A stretch of DNA of 64,000 nucleotides, taken from assembly GCA_036873135.1 (NCBI GenBank), contig JAPTYO010000008.1, positions 35,784,819-35,848,818 of the forward strand, given 5' to 3'. The notes under the pieces were generated by a model. That model was not told the origin of the DNA, ran no database searches, and worked only from the letters and a program-made list of their open reading frames with translations. The DNA is from Clarkia xantiana subsp. parviflora. Its lineage: Eukaryota; Streptophyta; Magnoliopsida; Myrtales; Onagraceae. Below are positions 53,222 through 63,421 of this stretch, one piece after another. Within the stretch, counting starts at the first letter, position 1, and every line of letters begins with the position of its first letter. The position numbers and the translations under genes were made by a program.

Positions 53222-53973
53222 TGATGGATATACGCCCAATTTGAACCCGTTGACTTCCAAATCGTTTCATTTTATTCACCCCGTTAATGATTGCAAATCG
53301 AAACTTCAACCCGAACACCCCGCGGAAACACCAACGGTCCGGACGAGGCCGAAATACTCGTCCGGGCCAAGTTAGACTCACCTAGGTGAGGTCGGGTGGC
53401 CACACCCGACCTCCCCTAGGGGAGATCGGGTCAGCCAACCCTATATCCCCTAGGAGGGGTTGGGTGGCCACACCCAACCCCTACCCTTGGGGGTCGGATT
53501 TTCCTCCACCCCAAGGGCCCCGACACTGTTTTTGGACTCCCATACTCGGTTTATTTCTGCCAACCTTCTCCGTACCCTAAGGTCTTAATTACGTGTTTAA
53601 AGGTTAATTAATTGTGTTTAAAGGTTAACGATGTCATTAAGCCACCTTAATGACACCGTTGCCTATAAATACAACCCTTCCACTATTCATTTGATCATCT
53701 TGGCAAATTGCATAATTTAGCTCTGACATCTCTCTAGCTTTATCTCTCTACAAAAACCGTACTGACTTAGGCATCGGAGAGGGTTCATCAGGCACCACCC
53801 CCCCCCCCCCCTCTGTGCCTGGTATTGCCCCTCTTGCAGGGCGAGAAGAGAAGCGAAGGACAGAAAGACACAAGCTAAGACGACACAACCCAAGAGCATC
53901 GAATCCGCAACATCTCCAGTGAGGAACGAGACTTAGGTCGACCGCCCGTTGACCCTAGACTTGGAACCTAACA
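53222..53973 (+). repeat. element D 3' LTR (752 bp)
   Basis: TGATGGATATACGCC...GAACCTAACA. U3 (53365-53520) is packed with palindromes: CTCACCTAGGTGAG, GTCGGGTGGCCACACCCGAC, and CTCCCCTAGGGGAG. TATA box TATAAATA at 53664-53671 and a 13-14 C run near 53800. Confidence 0.92.
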
Positions 53974-53984
53974 CAAAATAAGCG

Positions 53985-54415
53985 GCCGACCCGGAGTGGG
54001 TGGGACCAGGACTGATGTATTGACTAGATATGCTTTGATTGAATCGAAGTCATGTTGACACTCCTCGTCCCATTCAATCAATGCAATTTTTCGCAGTAGG
54101 CGGAACAACGATTGACACTTGCTCGTCATATTGGCGATGAACCTCGCGATGTAATTCAAACGTCCGAGCAAGCTTCTGACTTCCTTGACGGTAGATGGTG
54201 CTGGAAGGTCTAAGATTACCTTGACCTTGTCGGGATCCACTTATATACCCTTCTCGCTGACTATAAAGCCCAGCAACTTGCCGGACGTGACTCCGAATGT
54301 GCAATTTGCTGGATTCAATCTGAGCTTAAACTTCTTGAGCCATTCAAAGAGCATTCACAAGTTGACAAGGTGGTCTTCATCTTCGCGGGACTTTGCGATC
54401 CGTTAATTATGAATT
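53985..54415 (-). pseudogene. gypsy reverse transcriptase fragment
   Basis: Minus-strand fragment of a Ty3/gypsy RT thumb and connection: FEWLKKFKLRLNPA, TFGVTSGKLLGFIVSEKGI, one in-frame TAA at about 54241-54243, then VDPDKVKVILDLPAPSTVKEVRSLLGRLNYIARFIANM as successive blocks, and LVPPTPGRPLIL. Distinct in sequence from the RT of element A (which has RAIEEMQSPKTHREVQVLNGR). Both ends are abrupt: D abuts on the left and non-coding DNA on the right. Probably part of the same old element as the LTR at 55097. Confidence 0.85.
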
Positions 54416-55075
54416 ACAACTTACCTAAAGGTTTTTTTTTTTAAATAATGTGAGTGAAACACATGTTTAGGACAAAAATTCAGGTAAGAGGTTTTTTGAA
54501 AACCGTGCCTACAGAATGTACGTTTGAAAAGGAAAATTCTACCTAAGAGACATGCTGCAAATATAATTTTTTTGTTTTTTTAAAATGCAATGGGATACAT
54601 GCTCAGAAATAAAAGTTACGCAATAAAAAAATCTTACAGTTTACCTGATAAATTTTTACAACAAAAACATGGATAAAATATGACATGTTAGGGGGTAAAA
54701 TTATGTGGCTTTGCTCTACAAGGTAGGTTCCACTGATAGGTTCCCAACATGGTGGTTTCCTCCCCCTAAAAAGGGATCTCGGAACCTACACGAGCGAGTG
54801 AGTTTTTCCGAGTCGTACCGGCGGCCCAGCCGCTCCAGTCGTACCCTTACTAAATCTCAGGGGTTTCTAGTCACCCTGTGTTTTAGGCGTTTTGGATATT
54901 ATTCTAAAAGTGGTGTGTGCGAATTCAAACATAGCCACAAAAAGAAAAAGTTAGTTTAATTTCTAAACCATCGTACCTGTCGAAAGGAAAAAAACAAAGT
55001 TAGAATATTCAAGAGAAAAATAAAAACTAAAAACATGGAAATAAATGAATGTAATGAGCCCGAACCCTCTAAGTA
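54416..55075. other. non-coding sequence between RT fragment and primer site of G
   Basis: AT-rich with A/T homopolymers and a stretch at 54700-54900 of higher GC. No domain recognised. If G is one element, about 4 kb or more of gag and pol has been deleted here. Confidence 0.4.
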
Positions 55076-55093
55076 TCCCCAGCAGAGTCACCA
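55076..55093 (-). other. primer-binding-site-like sequence of element G
   Basis: Minus strand TGGTGACTCTGCTGGGGA three bases inside a possible LTR end (TGTCAGACC on the plus strand at 55097). The motif TGGCGACTCTGCTGGGGA is common next to gypsy (Ogre-type) LTRs in plants; here one base differs. Confidence 0.5.
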
Positions 55094-56060
55094 AATTGTC
55101 AGACCTAAAATCTGATCTAAGGCGAAATACGTTTTGAAAACATGTGGATTTTGAATAGAGTCGCCACTAGTTAATTAAGGCTAACTAGAATCCTAAATTA
55201 CCTAAGTGAAAAAAGGGTTAAACACTTAGGTATTAAGTCAGTCTACGATCAGAGATTTGAGTTCGGGGGTTCTATTACGAATTAAAAATATAATTTTAAG
55301 TACGCCCTTTCGGTACTCAATTCACTTAATTTGCCAATTTTATTTCTAGACATATATATGACTTAGGATGAGGTAAAATATGGTTATATAAAGATTAACT
55401 AATAAACAAAACCTAAAATTAGCAAAAAAAAACTATCGAACATGCTTAGTTAAAAATATAACATACTTAACTAAAATATAACCTAATATCTCACAGATGC
55501 ATACTTAACTTAAACTAAACTAAGTATAACATATGATCTCATATATACATACATAACTTAAAACTAAGTAATACGTATTATATTATCTATATACAGAACA
55601 TAAAATAAGCAAAGCAAATCAAACCAACAAATATACTATATAATTATATGTATATAATAGTGAAGATTAGTTGCACTACCTGAGGGACGATGAATCAGAG
55701 ACAGATGCGGGGAACTGGGTGGACCGGCTCAAGTTGGTGGATGAGTGATAGTCGGAACGAGCGACCCATCGAAGTAGATCATCGGTGTAGATCGTGGTGG
55801 TCGGGATCAGGTCGGAAGCGAGCTGCGGCAACGGAGGATAGCGTCTGTGAAAAGGTATGAGCCGTCGTTGCTTAGGAGAGGTCATGATGGTTGAACGGAC
55901 TCGGCCACTGGTGGAGGAAAACGGACCTTGGCGGAGGGAGTAAGTTGACGGGATCAGAGAAAGCATCGGGAAAGGAAACCACATAACTACTTCCATTGAT
56001 GGAGAATGGATGTCGGAGTGACCAGGGGTGGATGGTGATGGCCGTGTCGAGGTCCTGGAC

Positions 56061-56063
<3 letters not shown>

Positions 56064-56094
<31 letters not shown>
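56064..56094. repeat. (GA)n microsatellite
   Basis: About fifteen uninterrupted GA dinucleotides. Confidence 0.95.
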
Positions 56095-56098
<4 letters not shown>

Positions 56099-56164
56099 CC
56101 CTATTTTGCCTTCTTCTGTTTGAAGTCTTCAAGGTAGCTCATATGCTTATTGTGACCGGTGCGG

Positions 56165-57355
56165 AAACAATAAAACCTCTGTCGGCGGTGCCCCTATTAG
56201 CGGTGCCTCCGTTGGTAATGCAGAAAGTAAAGCCTTTGTCGGCGGTGCCCCTGTTGGCGATGCCTCCGTTGGTCGTGCAGAAAGTAAAGTCTCTAGTATC
56301 TTGCGGAAAAGTAAAGTCTCGTTAGGCGGTGCCCCTGTTGGCGGTGCCTCCGTTGGCGGTGCAGAAAGTAAAGCCTCCAGTGGCGTGCGGGAAAGTAAAG
56401 CCTCGGTCGGCGGGGCTCTGTTGGCGGTACCTCCGTTGGCGGTGTAGAAAGTAATGCCTCCAGTGGCGTGCAGAAAAGTAAGGCCTCGGTCGGTGGTGCC
56501 CCTGTTGGCGGTGCCTCCGTTGGCGGTACAGAAAGTAAAGCCTCCAGTGGCGTGCGGAAAAGTAAAGCCTCGGTCGGCGGTGCCCCTGTTGGCGATGCCT
56601 TCGTTGGCGATGCCTTCGTTGGCGATGCAGAAAGTAAAGCCTCCAGTGGTGTGCGGGAAAGTAAAGCCTCAGTAGGCGGGGCCCCTGTTGGCGGTGCCTT
56701 TGTTGGCGGTGCAGTAAGTAAAGCCTCCAGTGGCGTGCAGAAAAGTAAAGCCTCGGTCGGCGGTGCCCCTGTTGGCTGTGCCTCCGTTGGCAGTGCAAAA
56801 AGTAAAGCTTCCAGTGGCGTGCGGGAAAGTAAACTCTCGGTCGGCGGTGCCCCTGTTGGCGGTGCCTTCGTTGGCGGTGCAGAAAGTAAAGCCTCCAGTG
56901 GCGTGCAGAAAGTAAAGCCTCCAGTGGCGTGCGGAAAAGTAAAGCCTCGGCCGGCGGTGCCTCTGTTAGCGGTGCAGAAAGTAAAGCCTCCATCGGCGTT
57001 GCAGAAAGTAAAGGCTCCATCGGCGTTGCAGAAAGTAAAGCCTCCAGTGGCGTGCGGAAAAGTAAAGCCTCGGTCGGCGGTGCCTCTGTTGGCGGTGCCT
57101 CTGTCGGCGTTGCAGAAAGTAAAGCCTCCAGTGGCATGCAGAAAAGTAGAGCCTCGGTCGGCGGTGCCTCTGTTGGTGATGTCTCCGTTGGCGTTGCCGA
57201 AAGTAAAGCCTCCAGTGGCGATGCAGTTGGTAAAGCCTCGGTCGGCGGTGCCTCTATCAGCGGTGCCTTCGTTGGCGATGCAGAGAGTAGAGCCTCCAGT
57301 GGCGTACGGAAAAGTAAAGCCTACAGTGGCATGCAATAAAGTAAAATCTTGATCG
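56165..57355. repeat. 84-bp minisatellite with 15-bp sub-units
   Basis: About fourteen imperfect units. The basic unit combines AGAAAGTAAAGCCTCCAGTG, GCGTGCGGAAAAGTAAAGCC, TCGGTCGGCGGTGCCCCTGT and TGGCGGTGCCTCCGTTGGCG. Sub-units such as GTTGGCGATGCCTTC are gained or lost in steps that keep the frame. As a result long ORFs exist on both strands (up to 362 codons on minus, 294 on plus), with Gly/Ala/Ser/Lys repeats on one and Phe/Thr/Gly repeats on the other. No homology to a protein recognised; treated as a repeat, not a gene. Confidence 0.92.
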
Positions 57356-57386
57356 GTGATGCCTCCAGTGGCGTGCGACAAGGAAA

Positions 57387-57972
57387 TGTTAGCATGTGGT
57401 GACGTGGCGCCATAATTGGTAGCCCGTTAATGTTAAGGAAATTACCTAAGTTAATTAGGTAATTGTCACATTAGGTTAATTGGGCCAAGACCCAATCCCT
57501 AATTGACATGGGAGGCCCAAAATTAGGCCTCCCCCTTAATAAGCATGGTTCGGCCGAACCATGTACCACATTGGATGGAGTGGACTTTTGTCCACTCCAC
57601 CAATGCTATATATAGGGGGTTTCCTAAGGGGTTTAACACATCAATCAAATTAATAAGTCCCTCCATTGAGGAACTTGAGAGAAACCCTCTCAACCCTTAG
57701 TAGAGATTTTCGATGTACATCAGTCCGAGGTTATATCCCCGTTGAAGAATTGATCAGAAGTTTTGCTGTGGAGCTTATACCGCGTAGGACTTCTTCTCAC
57801 GAAGAACTTGTACGTGTTCCGACCGGAGGATCAGACCCCCCCCCCCCCCCCCCCCACAACGTTCTTGGGCAAGAAAGCTATTGAGGTATGAATACATTAT
57901 TCCGCTGCGTAATTAGATTACTTACCAGTACACGTTTAGCATTCCGTAGTATTACGTCCCCGTAATCCAACA
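57387..57972 (+). repeat. 5' LTR of copia copy 2 (586 bp)
   Basis: TGTTAGCATG...TAATCCAACA. TATA-like CTATATATAG near 57606. A run of 20 C at 57836-57855 is absent from the copy 1 LTR. Confidence 0.85.
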
Positions 57973-57973
57973 G

Positions 57974-57985
57974 TGGTATCAGAGC
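57974..57985 (+). other. primer-binding site of copia copy 2
   Basis: TGGTATCAGAGC one base after the LTR end: the standard plant copia site complementary to the 3' end of initiator tRNA-Met. Confidence 0.92.
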
Positions 57986-58593
57986 AAGGTTTAGGAGTTC
58001 TTGAAATTTTGATAAACTGATGTTCTTGAATATTCTTGAAAAACCGAAATTTTTATTTATGAACACCATGAGTAATCCAAAATTTTTAAAACAAATTTCA
58101 TATGTTTGATCTTTAAAAACTTAAAATTTTCAGAATTTGCATGTTTTTATAGATTAATGCCGAAATTTATGTTTGAATTTGAGTTTGATGTTCATGATCT
58201 TCAAGAACACCATGAGTTTTATCAAGAACACTTTTTGGATTCATGATCAAGTTATAGTTTGATCTTAAAATTTGACAACTTTCCCAATTTTTCATGTTTG
58301 TGCCGAAAATCCTATGGGTATTTTAGGTAAAAAAAAATTAATTTCTTAGGGTGCAAGTAGTAAAATTTCGGCCAGCCTAGCATATAGATATATTTGTTAC
58401 CATATTTTAATTTTATTAAAAGGAGACAATATATATCTATAAATTGGAAATATAAGGAAAGATTCACATTATATAGTAAAATATATTAACTATAGATAAA
58501 GATAGGATTAATATATATTGATAGATTTAATTGCTATAAAAGATTAAAAAAATATATTGTCTATATATATTTTAATCCCTAAAGATATATTTG

Positions 58594-58640
<47 letters not shown>

Positions 58641-59531
58641 ATATTGGAAATTATTTTAAATAATTAATATTTCTTGGTGGCTAAGTTAAGTTTTTAGTGG
58701 ATTTTAAAACCCTACTTAGCCCACAAGATATATTTCGGCCGAACCCTATGGGTTTATCAGGCCGGCCCAATTTGGAAAACCCGAACAGGTTAAACCAATC
58801 CGGGTTTTCTTAATCGGGTCGACCTAGTCGGGTCGGGTCGAGTCGAACCAAAGTAATTAAGTGAATCTAAACCGAACAGGTTTCGAGTGATGAACCGAAC
58901 CACAATCTTATTTTATTGAACCGTTTCAGACCTAACCGGATTTTTAAAATTGGACCGAATCAGACCGTATTTTAAATTGGACCGAACCAAATTTGAAAAT
59001 TTTTCAAAAATTTTAAATGGTCAATAAAATAGGACGTCACGTTTTAAATCCAATTTTTTTTTTTTTTCAAAAAAGTTAACCTAAACATTGCTCTTAGGGT
59101 TTACGTTTTAACACGTTTTCGGATAAAACCCTAATACCTGGTTACGATTATGGGGATGGAACTCGAGTATGCATGTTTTTGGGACTGGGTTAAATTAGTG
59201 GGCTGAATTGCAATTGTTTACTTTCTGCAACATATAAATTATCGGATAATTTTTACAAAATCAAAAAGGGCCATGGGAAAGCCAAGATCGGGTATGCTTG
59301 TTTGAAAATTTATGTTCCGGTAATTTGAAAAATAATAACCGTTTTCAAAAGACTGATCTATTGGATTGAAGACGACAATAGTGTGAACTCTTTCACAACA
59401 CCCCCTTCCCTCGATTTACTGGCGGTCGGTTTGGTTTAGTGACTGAAGGATCACTATCCGTTGTATTCCATCTTAATAGATAATACGATGTTTGCAATTC
59501 TGTCCAAATGTTAATGTCTCCCTAACGATGC
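57986..59531 (+). other. copia copy 2 untranslated leader
   Basis: 1.5 kb non-coding, AT-rich, with a (TA)n microsatellite (58601-58637) and CCGAAC/GGGTC-rich low-complexity DNA at 58780-58990 matching the start of the window. Blocks at 59140-59460 align with copy 1 at about 230-1000. Confidence 0.65.
58601..58637. repeat. (TA)n microsatellite
   Basis: About eighteen TA dinucleotides in the copia leader. Confidence 0.95.
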
Positions 59532-59555
59532 ATGCTTTTCATTTTAATATATCTA

Positions 59556-60176
59556 ATGACTCGATCAGATCGTTTTAAGAAAATATGCAAACTGGATGAT
59601 ATTAATTATGATGATTGGAAAATTAGTGTTGAATGTGACCTGATACCTGCGGGAGTCGAGGATCGTATCGATCCAAAAGGTCAACGTATACATACAAACG
59701 AGGAAAGGACCCCTTACAGATACAATAATAAAGACAAGTTATGGACGGATCAAAGAGCTCGAAAAATAATATGCTCACATCTGACAGCTGAAACAGAGGA
59801 AATGACTATTCAAAAGAGCGCATTGCATCTTTGGTGTACCTTACACCTTTGATACGGGAAGGGAAAGGCAGTGGAAGGAAGAGAATTAATGGCCACATAC
59901 CATGAAATTCTATGCAAGGAGAATGTGATAAAAACCGTTCTCGACGCCTATGAATGGGCAGGAATTCAGAAAGTAATGGAGATGTTTCCTCTTTCGTGGT
60001 TTGCTGATGAAAACAGACTTACACGTCTGATCACAGCAATTAAAACGGCAATTGACTTATATGATGCCGACCATAAAGATGAAAAGATCTTCAAACTTCT
60101 CGAATTGTCCGATGCCAGATTTGCTGGACTTCGGAATTGCTTGGATAAACCCAACAATAAAAGGTCTAAACGATAA
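59556..60176 (+). pseudogene. copia gag of copy 2, one nonsense codon
   Basis: Frame of about 206 codons from ATG 59556 (MTRSDRFKKICKLDDINYDDW), interrupted by TGA at 59850-59852 exactly where copy 1 has a codon for arginine, then open to the stop at 60174-60176. The NYDDWK motif and the LHLWC block fit a copia Gag. It ends at the same aligned stop as copy 1 without a zinc knuckle. Start chosen because the residue after it aligns with the start region of copy 1; the ATG at 59532 is possible. Confidence 0.72.
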
Positions 60177-62044
60177 TCCGGTGCGACAACAACTGTTGAT
60201 TTATGTACTGCAAAAGGTACGCCTCGTTTACCACAATACATAAAACGGTGAAACGTTTTATCTGATGCATAAACATCTGACATAATTCAGTTTTGAATTT
60301 ATTTTCAGGTGGGTTGCTCAAACGTGGTTAAAGACTACATACTTTATATAACTTTCTTTGTCGTGGCTGCAGTTATTGATCCGGAAACTTTGTCGTTATT
60401 TTTGTTAAGAATCCCTATTTACCCGTTTATGTGTTTAAATTTAGTTAATGATGATTCGAAATTATTGAATAAAGTAGTAACCATTCATTTCATGAATTGC
60501 TACTTATCAAAATTAATCGACCCGGTTAAACGGAATCGATCCGGAATGAATAACTAAAACAGAAAATCCATCGGTAAGACGATTGAATTAAATCAAAACA
60601 CTTACCTCTTAATCGTGAATAACGAACCATCATCTTAATACATCCATCGATTGAATAAAGTCGTAAAATGAACCGACCGTTAATTTCATCCTTATTTATT
60701 AGTACTCCAATTTAAATAATTATTTGCGTAATAATTAAAACATGTTCAAACCGATTAAGTTAAATTTCAAAATAAAACGATTTAAACCACGAAATAAAAC
60801 TGGTTTTATGCGCCGTACGCGCGTGTACCTCGAGAGACGGAACACATCGTTTTAAACTACAAATTTAATAAGGAAGTGTTTTAATATATGAATGCTGAAT
60901 TTTCGTTTGTAATCCTTTGGAAATAACTCTTTGATGACTACCATGGTTAGAAGTACGCTTTAAAGCTACTATGATCTGGTAGTACATCAACTATAGCATT
61001 AAGCATGAGCTCAAATGCATGGTCCATGAGTTGGATAAGTCTCTGGATGAGTTAAAAAACGAAAGTAATTAGTCAGTAAAATGACACTCCCACTATAAGC
61101 CTTTAAAGAAAAGTTTGGCTAAGCAATCATATTATTAAATACTTCGAGAAACATAGTTTAAAATTACATTATGTTAGAACTCAACATTAATTGTTCCTAG
61201 GGAATGAAAGTAAGTTGAATTCCTATTAATATAACACTATGTTCCAATAAAATCGGTTGGAGCGTTACCTTAAAGGGTAAGAAATGATACGGGTGAAACC
61301 TTATCATAAAGCAGCATTAATTTGCACATTAAACATGTATTTATCAAGAGTACGGTCTACTCTTAAAGAATACAAGTTTAAGATTAGCTTGGATTAATGG
61401 TAACGTGGTCTAACATGACACTATATAGAATTTGAGGATGGACTTCCAATACTTTGCGGAACGAAACGAACTAAAGTACTTATCGGATTAAAATGAATAA
61501 TGGTGATTCTCAGGTCCCACTTACTTCGAGTGGGAGAATGATATAGTATTAGTGAATGCATTAGTGAATGGCATGGTAAATGATGATGGAAACATCCTCA
61601 TAATAAATCCAGCGGGAGGGCTCACTCCCCCTCACATAATCATCACTAAATGTTAATGCGAATCAAGTCGAACCTGATAATCATAATGTTGAACCATTGG
61701 ATGAAAATCCGATAGTCATCTCAGTGGGAGTAATGCTCCGAAAAGAAGCATTATTCCGAGTGGGAGTAGCGATCAGACTTAAGATGAGATTGTCGAACCT
61801 AGACTTAGTCTAAGGCAACAAACTTCTTTTAAGAAGTATCCCATCATGTTTGACATTCGTTCACGAACCAGTGACGGTTCGGAAAATATTGGCAGAACTT
61901 CAAACGTTATAATGGAGGAAAACAATGGAGGATGTAAATGCCTAAATTAGAACGTATTCGGTTTCGGTCTTCAGTTGATTTACCTGCTAACCACAGAGCT
62001 AGAAAGTGAAATTTTATAATTCACTACAGATGGAAAATTTGAGT
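60177..62044 (+). other. copia copy 2 non-coding spacer in place of protease and integrase
   Basis: 1.87 kb without protease or integrase motifs. Shares scattered blocks with 1730-3715, including AGTGGGAG motifs. No gene seen. Confidence 0.55.
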
Positions 62045-62845
62045 GGTGCAAAACTCGAACGATTGCGAAAGGATATACCCAAATTCACGGAGAGGACTTT
62101 GATGAAACATACTCACCAACTGTGCGTTACACCACAGTTAGGGCCATCCTTGCCTTATTGCAAGCCTCGATCACGAGCCTGCATCAAATGGATGTTAAAG
62201 ACCGCATTTCTCCATGGAAACCCGGAGGAAGAGATCTATATGGAGCAGCCAGAGGGTTTTATTACACCTGGCAAAGAACGTAAAGTTTGCAAACTCCAAA
62301 GATCTATTTACGGTCTTAAAAAATCGTCTCGGCAATGGTATCGCAGATTCCACGAGGAAATCGTCGGAAACGGATTTGTGAACCTTCACAAGCATCCCTG
62401 CGTTTACACCAAGACCTCCGGGTCTAAGCATATCATCATAACCTTATACGTGAATGACATACTCATTGCTGCAAACGACGTGAGTTTCATGGACAAATCA
62501 AAGTCCTGGTTATCATCAGCATTTGAGATGAAAGACATGGGAGAGGCCACGTACATCTTAGGCATCAAAATTGCCCGATATCGTGACGCCCGGGGATTGT
62601 GTCTATCTCAAGAATCATATATCAACAAATTGTTGAAAAGATTCAGAATGTTCGATGCTAAACTCGTGGATACGCCGGTTGTGTTCGGGTGCGCGCTGTC
62701 AAAGCGTGATGGCCCGAAGAACCAGCAGGAGCGTGAACAGATGAAGAATGCAGAGTATCTAAGCATGGTAGGAAGTTTAATGTACGCCATGCTATGTACT
62801 CGGCCAGACATCTGTTACGTTGTGGGCCTAGTAGCAAGATTCTAA
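62045..62845 (+). pseudogene. copia reverse transcriptase of copy 2
   Basis: RVT_2 domain. The first part (AKGYTQIHGEDFDETYSP, VRAILALLQASI) is in one frame and continues after a frameshift near 62195 as KTAFLHGNPEEEIYMEQPEG, KLQRSIYGLKKSSRQWYRRF, YVNDIL and FEMKDMGEATYILGIKI. The catalytic YVDD reads YVND, so the enzyme would be dead. TAA at 62843-62845 (CAA in copy 1) ends the frame. Confidence 0.88.
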
Positions 62846-63421
62846 TCAGATCCTGGCTATCAACATTTAAAGGCCGTAAAATGAATTATAAGATATCTGA
62901 AAGGTACTGCCGACTATGTTCTGTGCTATAAGGGCAGGCAAATCGAATTGACTGGTTATAGTGACGCCGACCACGGTGGCGATCCGGATGATCGTAAGTC
63001 CACCACAGGGGGATTTTTCCTCCTTGCTAATGCTGCCATATCATGGGTAAGCAAGAAGCAATCATGTGTTCCGCTTTCCACTATGGAAACAGAATTCGTT
63101 GCACTTTCTAAAAACGCAAAAGAAGCAGTCTGGCTGAAAAGTCTTCTTACTGCATTAATTGGCACTGACATGAAGAGCAAACCTTTGAAGGTATACTCCG
63201 ACAGTCAGGCAGCCATTGCAGCAATTAAGAATCCAAAGTACCATAGTAGGACCAAACACATTGATGTGAAATACAATTATGCCAAATCAGTTGTGGAAGA
63301 CAATATAATCGCTTTAGAATACTTGCCACTGGACAATATGGTCGTAGACCCATTAATTAAGCCATTACGTAGAGAAATTTTCAAAAAGCACGTAAAACTG
63401 TTTCAATTACGTAAGGCTTAA
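62846..63421 (+). pseudogene. copia RNase H of copy 2
   Basis: After TGA at 62881 the domain is readable: YLKGTADYVLCYKG, GYSDADHGGDPDDRKSTTGG, PLSTMETEFVALSK, VYSDSQAAIAAIKN, SRTKHIDVKYNYAK, DPLIKPLRREIFKKH. Catalytic residues (D in SDADH, E in METEF, D in SDSQ) are kept, but it is cut off from RT by stops. Confidence 0.85.

Larger units (their letters stand above)
41274..53973 (+). mobile_element. pol-less Tat-type element D
   Basis: Plus-strand element of the same family as B: truncated 5' LTR (41274-41688), primer site, Gag, protease with second Gag-like segment, tandem array (45340-46480), antisense spliced gene (46861-51740, minus), 3' LTR (53222-53973). It lacks RT, RNase H and integrase of its own. 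The only such domains inside it (47869-50341) belong to a truncated copia insert of a different superfamily. The LTR parts that can be compared differ by about ten positions in 410 bp. The first about 338 bp of the 5' LTR are missing because C is inserted there. Confidence 0.88.
55097..57386 (-). repeat. Ogre/Tat-like LTR G, right end cut by copia copy 2
   Basis: Starts TGTCAGACCTAAAATCTGAT. The following GAGTCGCCACTAGTTAATTA and 'GGTTAAACACTTAGGTATTAAG' type stretches resemble the ends of long Ogre-like LTRs. It holds a (GA)n tract and a 1.2-kb minisatellite. No second LTR is in view and the right boundary is set only by the copia insertion, so length and identity are tentative. Confidence 0.4.

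Noticed and set aside
56293..57381. 362-codon minus-strand and 294-codon plus-strand ORFs as genes
   Set aside because: Both arise from an 84-bp tandem repeat with no stop; no recognisable domain. Kept only as a finding to test.
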